64,000 nt of DNA. It comes from Eulemur rufifrons. Lineage: Eukaryota > Chordata > Mammalia > Primates > Lemuridae. Under the pieces are notes generated by a model, which had not been told where the DNA came from, made no database searches, and saw only the letters and a list, made by a program, of their open reading frames with translations. The stretch lies in assembly GCF_041146395.1 (NCBI RefSeq), contig NC_091010.1:50178001-50242000 (forward strand), in the 5' to 3' direction. Each line of letters begins with the position of its first letter. Positions within the stretch are counted from its first letter, which is position 1. The translations under genes and the position numbers were made by a program. Of the stretch, positions 50,702 to 63,014 are shown piece after piece.

Positions 50702-50938
50702 CGTTCTCCTGCTCCGTCATGAGCTTGTCGCGCACGAACAGCCAGAGCGCCTCCTGGCTGTGGCCGTCCAGCCCGGCTTTGCTCAAGTCCCAGCCCGCGC
50801 CGGGCGCCGCGCCGGGCGCCGCGCCCTGCAGGCGGTCCTTGCTGCTCTGGCGCTCCATCTTCTCCTGGAAGGACAGCACGTCGCCCCGGGCCGCCTCCAG
50901 CTCGTCCACGCGGGCCTTCAGCCTCCTCACCTCCTCCG
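50702..50938 (-). CDS. COL17A1: COL17A1 exon 17, NC16A linker
   Basis: 237 nt. It starts [20 protein letters not shown], then [20 protein letters not shown], a [11 protein letters not shown] stretch, and ends [15 protein letters not shown]. The first part is the trimerising coiled coil; the rest is the extracellular juxtamembrane region where ADAM proteases shed the ectodomain, and the main bullous pemphigoid epitope in man. It is five codons longer than the human exon I recall, and the segment corresponding to human ILPYGDSMDR is replaced. A 12-nt unit is tandemly duplicated at 50802-50825. The exon is very GC- and CpG-rich. Confidence 0.95.
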
Positions 50939-51305
50939 CTGCAACGCGACACAGGCGGCATCAGCGGGCGGCGCGGGGCACTGGGCCCGTTTGGGGGAAC
51001 ACTTATGCCGAGACAATCTTTGCGGCCACCAGCAGGATAGGAGCCTTAAAGAAGGCCGGCCCGGGTCCTCTCCTCCGGGCGGGTGGCCGAGCTGCCCTCA
51101 CTCTCCCTGGGAGGTGGTGTGGGCGCCCGCAGGGAAACACAGGTGGGCGAAAACAAGAGCGGCTGAGCCAGCCCTGGCCTTATCATCAAAGGTCGCAGAA
51201 CACCTGGAGCCGGCGCCACAGACGCTCAGAAGGCGTCCCACTCCCTGCCCGGCAGGCAGCCTCAGTTTCCCCCTCCGCACTAACCCGGGTACCCAGAGCG
51301 CGTAC

Positions 51306-51473
51306 CCAGAGCGATGAGGCCGAAGAGCAGCCCCAGCAGCAGCAGCCAGGTGAGCAGCAGGCCCAGCAGCCACTTCCACCAGCTGCAGCAGGAGCCGCAG
51401 GGGCACCAGGCTGGCGCTGCCCACGGGCCCCCGCCGCCGCCTCCGCCGCCGTGGTGGCCGTAGCCGTGAATTC
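51306..51473 (-). CDS. COL17A1: COL17A1 exon 16, transmembrane segment
   Basis: 168 nt. It begins GIHGYGHH, a six-Gly run, [20 protein letters not shown] and the hydrophobic [21 protein letters not shown], giving one membrane span of about 23 residues with no cleavable signal peptide, as expected of a type II membrane collagen. The Cys cluster just inside the membrane is conserved. The Gly-rich stretch is shorter than in human. Confidence 0.96.
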
Positions 51474-52402
51474 CTGTGGGAGAGACAGGGCTGTGAGGCA
51501 GATGCAGGCCGCTCCTGCTCTTCCTCCTGCAAGTCCTCTGGCTGTAGGTGACTTCCCGTGGGCCCGAGTGACTGAGTGGGGGCTGTCAAGTTCCTGCGCG
51601 GCTCGGCCATGGCTGGGGCACAGCAGAAGTCTGTGTGACCCCGAGAAGGTCCCTCAACCTTTCTGTTTCCTTTATCATACAATGGACGTAAAAGATGACC
51701 TGCTTCCTAGGGTGGCTGGTGAATGAGACAAGGCAATGACGTAGTTAGCAGAGGCTGTGGCTCACAGCACGAGCTTAACGCCTTTATTAGGAAGGGTAAA
51801 GCGATTGCCACCTGCCTCTGATGAGGTCCAGACCTCAAGCTCCTCCTCTCCACGCCTCAGCTCTCACAGCTGCTGGGTGTAATCCCCATGTGCCTAGAAT
51901 TACACTCAGCGCTTCAGGGGTGCCGGTAAACTTTAATTTTTTTTTTTTTAATGAAAAGGATTTTTAGTTCCCTAAGATAGGGCAGTAAGAGTTGACCACA
52001 GGCGGGGGAGAAGTGAGGAAAGGGCGCAGGGCTGGAGGTGTGCAGGCTTCCTGTCCTCTGGAGCCCTTGCTGGGAGGCTCTCTGAAGACACACAGTGGCC
52101 CTGCTGTGTTGCTCCTGCCCTGCCGGGAACCTGAGCGTCTACAGCGGGTGCTAACTAGTGGTGGCAGGGCCTGTGAAGCACCGTCCCTGAGCCAGGCCCC
52201 TCTACTGCCACCTCCAGCCCACGGACTGCCCTCTGCCCGCTCCCTTCTGAGCCATTAGGAAAACTCTTTAGAGTTGGGTGACTCAGGTGGCTCCTGTGTG
52301 CACTGGTTCCAGACAAGGGGCCCTCATCTGGTCCATCAACCATAAGCAGCCCCACTGGATCCATTGGATCCTGTCACTACAGGGTCTGCCATTCTCACCC
52401 AC

Positions 52403-52447
52403 CTGCAGAGGTGTCCTTGCCCTTGGTGGACATGGTCTTCAGGTCTC
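52403..52447 (-). CDS. COL17A1: COL17A1 exon 15, cytoplasmic domain
   Basis: 45 nt. GDLKTMSTKGKDTSA. Just upstream in the gene (52477-52802) an Alu has inserted only 30 bp from the acceptor side of this exon. Confidence 0.93.
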
Positions 52448-52476
52448 CTGAAAGATAAACACCGAGAACATAGGTT

Positions 52477-52802
52477 TTTTTGTTTGTTTGTTTTGAGACA
52501 GAGTCTCACTCTGTTGCCCGGGCTAGAGTGCCATGGCGTCAGCCTAGCTCACAGCAATCTCAAAGTCCTGGGCTCAAGCGATCCTCCTGCCTCAGCCTCC
52601 TGAATAGCTACAGGCATGGGCCACCATGCCCGGCTAATTTTTTCTATATATTTTTAGTTGTCTGGCTAATTTCTTTCTGTTTTTAGTAGAGACAGGGTCT
52701 TGCTCTTGCTCAGGCTGGTCTCGAACTCCTGAGCTCAAAGGATCCATCTGCCTCAGCCTCCCAGAGTGCTAGGATTACAGGTATGAGGCATCACGCCTGG
52801 CC
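52477..52802 (-). repeat. Strepsirrhine-type Alu beside COL17A1 exon 15
   Basis: Reverse orientation, poly(T) to ggattacaggtatgaggcatcacgcctggc, with a small deletion in the left arm (ggctagagtgccatgg). A CCGAGAACATAGGTTTT direct repeat at 52462-52478 and 52802-52818 marks the site. In the transcript the Alu is in sense orientation, ending 30 nt from the exon 15 acceptor. Confidence 0.92.
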
Positions 52803-53654
52803 CGAGAACATAGGTTTTGATCTAAGCTTTTAAACTGGAGGAGCCCACAAGACCATCCCTCAAGTTGATTTTGGTAGAGCTTTAGGTAACTATGCCCCCC
52901 AGGCACCTTGCAAAACAACATGCAGAAACATCCACTCACTCAGTTCTCCCTAATCTGCTATTTGCAATAATTACATTGATGATATGGCTTGGCAAACAAT
53001 GGTGGAAGAAAACACAGTGTTTTAGCCCCCTTATGACCTTAAACGTTTAAGCCCCAAAACATTTTTGGAAGACCATGTTAGGGGTGCCATTTGCCTTCAG
53101 ACGATAAATGTGCTGCTGAGAAATGACTCCGATTTCTTGGTTCAGGGACTAACCTGGGGTGGAGGGAACTGGGAATGGCAAGAATGGGCTTGGAGGAGGG
53201 TTGTCTGTGTATCCCTGATGCAAAGTGAAAATGGAGTGTTTGTGGGCATGTGTGGAATTTTCTGGGAAAGTTTTCTATAGCTTTCATCAGATTCTGAAAA
53301 GGGTCTTTAGACTGCACAGCCCCGGCTCCACTGGAAACGTGTAAGGAATTGCTAACTTTGCAGACCTGGAGTCTGGTTCCCGTCTCCCACCTTGTTAAGA
53401 TGGTAACTGATTTAATCTGCATTTATTTAAAAACATTCTATGACTTAATTTTCCTCATCCTTTACTGCCTCCCTGAAATCAACGATTGGGAGAGTCTAGT
53501 CTGTAGAACCTTCTGAAGAAATGTGGTTATCCAAGAAAGAATCGAGATATTTGGGAAGAAAAAAAAAAAAAAAAGGAAAGCTAACAAGTTTCGCAAAGCA
53601 TTTTTGTATTAGTTCTGAAAATTATGGGAGAACTAATAAGGCAAGAAAAAAAAA

Positions 53655-53850
53655 TAATTGTACACTCGCCAGAGGATGGCTTTTGCTTCAATAGCGAGCA
53701 CACATGAATCCCCTGGGGAGCTTGGTAAAATGCAGCTTTTGACACAGCAGGTCTGAGCTAGGGCCTGGGACTCTGGATTTTTAGCACATTCGTTGGTGTG
53801 TTGCTCATGCGGCTGGTCCATGGACTACATTTTGAGTAGCAAGATCTCAG
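53655..53850. repeat. MER5A-type hAT remnant in intron 14
   Basis: cacatgaatcccctggggagcttggtaaaatgcagctttt...gggcctgggactctggattttt...ctggtccatggactacattttgagtagcaag is MER5A text. Confidence 0.7.
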
Positions 53851-53915
53851 AAGACAAAGAGATGAAATGTGGCTTGGCTGAAATCAAGATTAACATTGAT
53901 CATTCTTGTTCTTAC

Positions 53916-53996
53916 CATTAGCTTCAGCTTTTAGGTGGGAGTCAGCATTGTAGGCAGCTTGCTTTTCTTTTTTTAGGGTGTCTTCTGAAAAAGAAG
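53916..53996 (-). CDS. COL17A1: COL17A1 exon 14, cytoplasmic domain
   Basis: 81 nt using acceptor tctgtgcacag. [20 protein letters not shown] then HLKAEAN. A second in-frame acceptor (cttctttttcag) 12 nt inside would replace TSFSE by K. The outer one is preferred because it reproduces the human reading [12 protein letters not shown]. Confidence 0.9.
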
Positions 53997-54352
53997 CTGT
54001 GCACAGAACCCATGATAATCTGATATAGTCTCTCCCCAACCTCCCTTCTCTGTCCTCCACCTCCCAAGGTCAAGTTTAGCCTGGTCAGAAGAGAGCTGAG
54101 CTTTCCAGGGGTTAATCTCTGCTGATCTGTGCCTGTAGCAAGACTTGCTGTTGCCCAAAGACCCCTCTGGGAACCACCCTTTTCCTGATTTTTCTGGCTC
54201 CTTTGCATTCAAGACAGACCTTGTGATTCACTATCTAGGCAGTCATTTTTCATTAAAATGGGACCTCTGTGGTTTTGTGATTAAAATGTGTCAAACTAGC
54301 TTGCTAGGACCTTCGGTCTCCTGCACTATTTGCCCTTCTGAAACCCGAGTCA

Positions 54353-54808
<456 letters not shown>

Positions 54809-54889
54809 TTACTGAGTGGGTAAAAGCCCCCCTTGTCAGACAGGTCCTACCTGAACTAACTCTGGGTTCATTTTCTATCTTCAGGTCTT

Positions 54890-55190
54890 AAGTGTTATCT
54901 TTTTGGGAGGCTTTTCCCGACCGCCCACCAAAAGTCCCCCACCCCATACACACATTCCTGTCTTTATCACATCGCTCATTGCTTTCCTTAAAAATCGATG
55001 TCATTTTCTGTAATTATCTTTATCGTTTCTCTATACGTTTGTCATCTGCATTCCCCACGGGTGTGTCAGCTTGGTGAGGGCAGGAATAGATCCTGTCTTG
55101 TTCACTGCTGTATGCCCAGCACTTAGAACAGTGTCTGCCTGATACAAAGTAGGTGCTCAGTAAATATTTGTTGAATAAATGAATTGTGGC
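54890..55190. repeat. L2 3' end in intron 12
   Basis: cagcttggtgagggcaggaatagatcctgtcttgttcactgctgtatgcccagcacttagaacagtgtctgcctg...gtgctcagtaaatatttgttgaataaatgaa is the L2 3' end. Confidence 0.8.
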
Positions 55191-55625
55191 ATGGAGGGAA
55201 AACACATCAGGATCAGAGCAATGGAGGAAACAGCTCCCCATGTGGTGACACACCCTGTGGTGACACACTGTATGGACCAAGTCACATAGATTCTATAGAA
55301 AACAGGGAGGGAGCTGGAAGCTTTTGAGGGGCTCCCTGGCTCTTGTGACAGGTTAGATATAACAAGTGAAGGCCAAGGGCTTAAAGGGCGGTGGCTACTG
55401 TTCAAGTGCATGACCCCAGGCAGGTGTGGAGGGTGGAGCTTCCTGCCTGCCTTGGACAGGAAGGCCAAGGTACGTTAGGGGACACTCATGTCTGGTCATT
55501 CATCCGAGAGACCTTGGGGTGAGTTGCATTTGTGGACCTAAGACCACCCATGGTCTAATTCCATCTTCTAATCTGCTGTGTGTGATGGGTGAGTAATTCT
55601 CCCTGCAGCAGGAAACAACACTCAC

Positions 55626-55709
55626 CGGCAGATGTGGACAAGCCGGTGTTCACAGCAGCAGGGCTCTGGGGTACGTTTTTCTTCACGCCATACGCTGCTG
55701 CTGTTGCCG
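55626..55709 (-). CDS. COL17A1: COL17A1 exon 12, cytoplasmic domain (start ambiguous)
   Basis: [20 protein letters not shown] then TSA, the fourth copy of a 24-residue repeat. Four AGs are stacked at the acceptor. The first, after the strong tract ttcctctctcctgcag, gives 84 nt and adds the codons for AATAA before AYGV. The last, at 55694, gives 69 nt and the human-like TSTAYGV. All choices stay in frame. Confidence 0.85.
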
Positions 55710-56090
55710 CTGCAGGAGAGAGGAAGCACTGAGTGAGCTGGGCAGCACGGGAGGGCCCTGCGGCTCGGGAGTAGCCCGTTCAGCCCAGCAGGGAGAAGCG
55801 AGAGACGATGAATCAACTCTCTCCAACCCCCGGGGGCAGCAAGGAGGGTTTAGGTGGAATGTTCTTGGCTATAATCCTCCTTATCCTTCTAGGACCATTC
55901 TAAAGTCCTCCTAGACCCTCACATATCTCCTTCCCTTCTGCGTTCCTCCTGTTCTTAAGCCTGCTTCGCACTGCGCAGTGTATCACTTAGTCCCCCTCGC
56001 TGTCTGCTGGACGGCAGCCTTTCTACTCCAGCTAAACAGTAAGCAAGTTGAGGGCAAAGGCTGAGACTCGGGTCTCCGTGTTACCCCTTG

Positions 56091-56116
56091 ATGGTGCACC
56101 TGGGGGGGTGCACCAT
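56091..56116. repeat. 10-bp perfect inverted repeat (hairpin)
   Basis: ATGGTGCACC, a TGGGGG loop, then GGTGCACCAT: two perfect inverted arms, each containing the palindrome GGTGCACC. Located in COL17A1 intron 11. Confidence 0.8.
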
Positions 56117-56491
56117 ACAATCAGGCAGGTGATTGATGTGCAGTGACAGCGGGCTGTCAAGGACAGCAGCGAGCTGACAAGACCACCAAGCTGACCGGCT
56201 TGGCCGTGAGAGATGCAGGAACACAGAGATGACACCCCCCATGGTGCAGGTGCTGTCGATAGTACAGCCTCCCCCGTGTGTCTGACTCATGTTCGGAGCC
56301 AGCAAATGACCCAGGTTGGCATCTCTAAGGTCAGGGGGCGGGGGGTGGGGTGCTGTTTCTTTGGTGGGAAGGATTGATTGTCAGGGGTATTTTGGTCTTT
56401 CTAATTCAGTTGCTGAAAAGAGATTTTGTCAGTTATAGCTGCAAAGAGATGTCCCTTCCCAGCCCCTAAGCTCCAAACCTAGGCTACCAAC

Positions 56492-56563
56492 CTGTGGAAG
56501 TGGCGGCTGTGCCGTGGGACAGGGCAGATGAACTGTGGGCCAGATTGTTCTGCATGCCGAATA
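56492..56563 (-). CDS. COL17A1: COL17A1 exon 11, cytoplasmic 24-residue repeat
   Basis: 72 nt, 24 codons: VFGMQNNLAHSSSALSHGTA then ATST. It clearly resembles exon 10 (VFGVPNNMA...) and so is a tandemly duplicated exon. Confidence 0.95.
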
Positions 56564-58199
<1,636 letters not shown>

Positions 58200-58314
58200 T
58201 CAGGCTCTTGCCTTGCAGCAGAGAACCGAACGTTAGCCTGTGGTGCCCCGTGGGTCACGGCTGGTAGGTGATCTCAGATCGCTCAGACCTGAGTAGACAA
58301 TGGGTCCAGCAGGA

Positions 58315-58430
58315 ACTTTCTTGTTAGTCACCCCATTTTACAGAGAAGGTCCCTGAAGCTCAGAGAAGTGAAATGACTTGCTCAAGGTCTCATGGTCAAT
58401 TCACATGGAGTGAAACCAGGTCTCTTACAT
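58315..58430. repeat. MIR fragment in intron 9
   Basis: cccattttacagagaaggtccctgaagctcagagaagtgaaatgacttgctcaaggtctcatggtc is a MIR 3' half. Confidence 0.65.
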
Positions 58431-58690
58431 CCATTTTCAGTGTTATTTTCCGTTATATTTTTTCTGGATATGCTGTGCTATATATTCCTTTCTATAGGAG
58501 ACCCACGAGAAGAAACACCTTCTAGGTTTAATTGAACCGAAGTTCCAGTAGGAGACTCTTGGGATGCTTGGCCACAGAGAACCTCTCCAGGAAGCCCTGG
58601 GGGTGGTAGACACCCAAGAGGTCATCTAGTCCCAGGTAAAGGTGAGCTGAGTTTGGGACAGGGAGGGGGCATGCGCTGCCTGCCACGTAC

Positions 58691-58849
58691 CTGAGCCTGT
58701 AGAGTAGGCGTTGGTGTTGAGGAGGGACGAGCTCTGGGTCGTCATGTTGTTGTGATAGGTCCCCAGGGAGGACCCCGCGGGCAGGGTGGAGGACCACATG
58801 TGGGGAGGAAGGCTGGCGTCCAGGACCGTGGCCTCATAGGTGCCCGACA
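58691..58849 (-). CDS. COL17A1: COL17A1 exon 9, cytoplasmic domain
   Basis: 159 nt. [20 protein letters not shown] then [20 protein letters not shown] and [13 protein letters not shown]. The end ([10 protein letters not shown]...) is a first, more diverged copy of the 24-residue repeat. Confidence 0.95.
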
Positions 58850-59689
58850 CTGGAAACAGATGCACACACACCCCAGTGACAGACAAGTCAGCACTCGCCT
58901 GACAGGGGAACCTAGTCATCTCAGTTTGCTGGGACTTTCCTGGTTTTAGCACTGAAGGTCCCCTTCCCAGGGACTCTGTGAGGCCAGGGCAACCAGGGAC
59001 AGGTCGATCTGGAATCTCAGAGCTGGTGAGAACTTGATCCCTTGGATTAGAAACTTTTGCAGGCTTTTGGTGAAATTAGAGGTAGCTAAATTTTGCCTTG
59101 GGGTCCACCCATCTCTCCTTCTAAGCTCAGCTCCCCACCTCCTGGCCGGCTGTCCCCCCAGTGGACGTCCTCCCAACCAGCTGCCGACTGCTTCATCTTC
59201 CAAGAGGCCAGGAAGCAGTTCTCTCAGGAGTAACAAGTGAGTCCCTGAAGTAAATCTCTTCCAGTGGAATTCCGGGCCCTGTGGCAAATGTGGGGTGCAC
59301 GTCTGGGCAGGGGAGCCCTCAGGTCTGAGGCCACACGGCACCGATGGCAGCCTTCCCTGGTTATACCCCCCTTAAATTCCTACATGCCAGCCAGACGCAG
59401 GGAGCACCGCCCCAGAGAGGGGGTTTCCATGCTTCCTCAAATCCGCCTAGGGGAGGGAGCTCGTGCAGCTCAGAGGGTGCCCTGAGGTTTGGTTTTATAG
59501 TGAAAACAAAAGGATTTTCTCCAGTAGTGAGTGAGAAGGAAGCTTCCTGTCATAGCAGACCTGGCTTCTTCCTTCCTCTGCCTCCAAGGCTCTGCCACTT
59601 CATCTTTCTGTCCCCGCCTGATGTATGGGAGCTGAATAGCTCTCATCCTATGTGCCCAGGACCGCTCGGTTTCCTGACCTGCCCCAGAG

Positions 59690-59800
59690 ACCCTCATGTC
59701 CACGAGGGCAGTGACTGAGTCCCCTTTCCCGTTGCTCTTCCTCAGTGCTTGTGCTTGGCACAGAGGAGGCATTTAATAAATATTCATTGAATGAATGAGT
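59690..59800. repeat. L2 3'-end fragment in intron 8
   Basis: ccacgagggcagtgactgag...cagtgcttgtgcttggcacagaggaggcatttaataaatattcattgaatgaatgag. Confidence 0.65.
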
Positions 59801-60083
59801 GAAAACACGGTAACTTTCCCCAATATTTCCCAGTCAACACATTCAACTGGGGAGGAACTCCGGGATTTCGGGCCGGGTGTCAGTGTGCATGGGCGACGGG
59901 TGACCAGCCAGGGGTAGGAAGGGCAGAGCCCACACTTCCATGCTGCTCACAGAACAGATGCTCTGCTCGGTGCTTTTGAAGTGTCTGGCAAAGGCTGAAA
60001 GGCCTTCCACGCACAGCTGAATTCCCAGGCTGGGCCAGGTCTGCCACCATGTTCCCTTCCCTCCATGGCAGCCTGCGGCTTAC

Positions 60084-60227
60084 CCGACTGGGAGCTGGCT
60101 GTCACCGTTTTGGTCTCCACCGTGCCTTTCTTGGGGATGGGGAGTGTGTTGGAGGAATTCCGGGTGGGGCTCACACTCGCCGATCGACTCCCCTTGAGCA
60201 AACGCTTAACGTCATCCAACTCTGTCC
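60084..60227 (-). CDS. COL17A1: COL17A1 exon 8, cytoplasmic domain
   Basis: 144 nt. (W)[19 protein letters not shown] then [20 protein letters not shown] and TVTASSQS. It is Ser/Thr-rich, with basic phospho-acceptor contexts. Confidence 0.95.
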
Positions 60228-61434
60228 CTGTGAAAGGATGCACAGACTTTTCTGTGAGGCCCAGGATTCTTTCCTGAGTTCACCTGCAGTTGGGGGAACA
60301 TTTGTGGCCATTCTGGGTACTAGGGAGAATGGCATCTGCTTCACACCCTGGGGCATTTCGGGTTAGCTCTATAATGTTTGCCTTTGGCCAATTTATAGCA
60401 CTTGTCAGCTTGGCACTTTGTCATATTAACAGCCTCATAAATACCATGTCTCTCACAAGGAGGTCAAAGTCCTCAGGAGGTATTTCCCAATTAGCCCTCA
60501 TTAGACATCACAGGGATGGTTCTGTGGCTGGAAGACACTGTCATTCAGGATCAGACAGTCAGAGAACCAAGTCCCTTAAAACAAAAGGCTTGACAGTCAT
60601 CTCGTTTCCTGTGCAGGACACCTAGGATGTCAGGTCCCTGACCTTGTATGACCGGGACTGTCATACAGTGGCCCATAACTCCTAAACATTATGCTGCCTT
60701 CATATGTGATTTAATTTCAAGTCTGTCTGGCTGATCTGATTTGTAGCAAGGTGAACTAGTGGAGCGGGCTCCCTGTGCCTCCCAACATGGGAAGCAGGGG
60801 AGGAGGGAGGCATCGTCCAGGGCAGTGCAAAGAGGAATTGGACAGATTTGCAGACAACACATGCTGGAGGAAGTCCGCCTCTCCCCAACCTCTAAAGCTC
60901 CATCCTCTGGGCTCAGCAACCCCAAGCCTGTGAGGACATGGGGCGAAGTGCCGGGCCTGGAGTCAGATCCCACACCCCCACGCCGAGCTCTCTGGGCCGG
61001 CCCCCACAGCTGTCCTGAGTCGCCTGGCCCTGCTCTTTCTCCTCTTATTCTGTGTACTTGGCTCCTGCCCTAAAAGCTGAGCTCATTTCAAACTGTTGTC
61101 AAATCACCTCTAGCAAGAACAGCAGGACTCTGTCTTCCATGGACAGAGACTGGGGAGTCTCTGACCTTTGAGGTAAAGGTCAGACTCTCATACTCGACTT
61201 CTGACCCTTCTCTAATCTTAGCTGTCCCACCGTGTCCCCACCTGAACTGTTCCTCAGATGTGGGGTGCTGGTTCATCCCTCCGAGCCTAAGTAATCTGCC
61301 CTTCAGTCTCCCTCAAGTGACACCCAACCCAGGAAGGCCTCTCTGGGCCCGTCTACCTGGGCTGCTGTGGAGCGGCTCCTCCGTGCTCCCTCACCACGCT
61401 GAGTGGCAATGGGTGGCTGACTTCTCATCTCCCC

Positions 61435-61535
61435 ACTAGTCTGTGAACTGCAGGGCAGCAGGGACCATGGCCTACTCAGCACCCAGCCCAGGCTCTGCCT
61501 CACAGAAGGCCCTTAAAGATGTTTTATGGTTGAGT
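61435..61535. repeat. L2-like fragment in intron 7
   Basis: gtctgtgaactgcagggcagcagggaccatggcctactcagcacccagcccaggc, an L2 3'-end pattern, directly abutting the CA tract. Confidence 0.45.
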
Positions 61536-61536
61536 G

Positions 61537-61573
61537 CACGCACATACACATAAACACACACACACGCACACAC

Positions 61574-61611
<38 letters not shown>
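61537..61611 (+). repeat. (CA)n microsatellite, compound
   Basis: About 75 bp of CA repeats with a few interruptions (cgcacatacacataaa...), about 55 bp from COL17A1 exon 7. Likely polymorphic. Confidence 0.9.
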
Positions 61612-61612
<1 letters not shown>

Positions 61613-61666
61613 CATCAGCACTGGATTCCTGGATCCTTTCTTTTCAGCAAGGTAGTGACCACTTAC

Positions 61667-61714
61667 ATCGGGTGGATGGGGACGCACTCTGCAGGCGAAC
61701 TCGAATTTCGCTCT
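61667..61714 (-). CDS. COL17A1: COL17A1 exon 7, cytoplasmic domain
   Basis: 48 nt. ESEIRVRLQSASPSTR; the donor is CGAT|gtaagt. A long (CA)n tract lies about 55 bp downstream in the transcript direction. Confidence 0.94.
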
Positions 61715-62584
61715 CTGTGCAAGGGAAGAGATGGAGAAGGCTGTGAATGAAGGAGCTGGGATCACAGTCCCTGACACTGAGCTCTGAGCTGCTCTGGGAT
61801 TTCTGACACAACCCTCTGGCAGCTGGAGATGTTCCGCTAAAATCCCAGGAGCAAGGAGGTCCCAATACAATCAGCAATGACGAACCCCTTTCCCGTGTCT
61901 ATTTCATAATGGCCAGAACCAAGCTTCTCTCCTGCCTCTGTGGTCTCTCTGGCATTGGCAAGAGAATCCTAAAACCCATAGTGTTTACTCAGCCATTTGG
62001 CCTCTTTAGAAGTGGGAAGGGCAGGAAGTTGGTAGCTTAACATGAATAGTTAAGGTGGAGAATTGGCATCTTTCAACGATCAGCCTAAAGTTGTGGGTGG
62101 TTGGTAAACCCCTAACTTCCAAGTTAGCACGGTCAGGCCTGTAGGAAGTCTAGGCGGGTCGCGGGGAACCTGCTGAGCCTCTGAAGGATCCTGCCTCCAG
62201 CACAGCCGTGACACGCTGCCCCTACCACCCGCCTGGAGCCTGGCAAGGGCAGCTTCTCCCAGGACCACATGTATCTCCTACATCCTTGTCCAGGTAACGA
62301 GATTACAAAGCCATCATGGGGCCCTTTGTCCCTTGGAATAATGTGAAAAAAGGAGGGAGGGTTGTCTTTTGAAGTGTAAAGGCACTTAAAGCACATCTTG
62401 TGAAAGTCAATCAGGAGACTGGAAGTGAAACCAGATGTCTGTGTCCTCAGATAATCCGCAGCAGGACAAACTCCGCCCAGGTCGCTACCATGCGTTTTGA
62501 TTCCTGCCTCTATATCCCTGTTAGATCACTGTCAAAAGCTACCCCTGCATCCTGACAGAGCCAGCAAAAGGTTCCCAGGATACT

Positions 62585-62695
62585 GTAAGCTCCATGAGGG
62601 CAGGAAGCATGTCTTATCTGTTCTTCTGTACTCCCCACTCTCCCTGGCTCAAGCATTAGCTACTCAGAAAACACTCATTGAATGAATTGGACTGA
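62585..62695. repeat. L2-like 3'-end fragment in intron 6
   Basis: taagctccatgagggcaggaagcatgtcttatctgttcttctg...cagaaaacactcattgaatgaattgg. Confidence 0.55.
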
Positions 62696-62714
62696 ATCCA
62701 GCGATCACACTCAC

Positions 62715-62750
62715 CTCGTGTTTGGCTCCGTCCTCTGGTTGCAGAAGATG
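62715..62750 (-). CDS. COL17A1: COL17A1 exon 6, cytoplasmic domain
   Basis: 36 nt. ASSATRGRSQTR, phase 1-1 between exons 5 and 7. Confidence 0.93.
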
Positions 62751-62907
62751 CTGAGAAACAAAGAAATGCAATCTTAGGCTTGTATAAGACGTGGCATGCT
62801 GAATATTTTTGACATGGAGGTAGATATATTTGGGGAGAGGTTATTTTCATAGTGTGTCTAATCTACCTAAGGACTTTTCTGTATATTGGATGCTTTAGAA
62901 ATGATAA

Positions 62908-63014
62908 TTAGCTAAAGGGCAGAGAATGTTTTGCAATACTCCCGTGCATTCAGGATGTTAAATTAGCTAAAGGACTATTAAATTAGCTAACACTCAGTGT
63001 GCAAAGTTAGCTAA
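62908..63014. repeat. Cluster of four TTAGCTAA palindromes
   Basis: The 8-bp palindrome TTAGCTAA occurs at 62908, 62963, 62983 and 63007; three copies share the longer AATTAGCTAA. Located in COL17A1 intron 5. Confidence 0.8.

Noticed and set aside
50719..51726. Long + strand open frame (335 aa) and its overlapping neighbour at 50430-51317
   Set aside because: They are antisense shadows of COL17A1 exons 16-17 in very GC-rich DNA, where stops are rare; composition is low-complexity and there is no recognisable domain.
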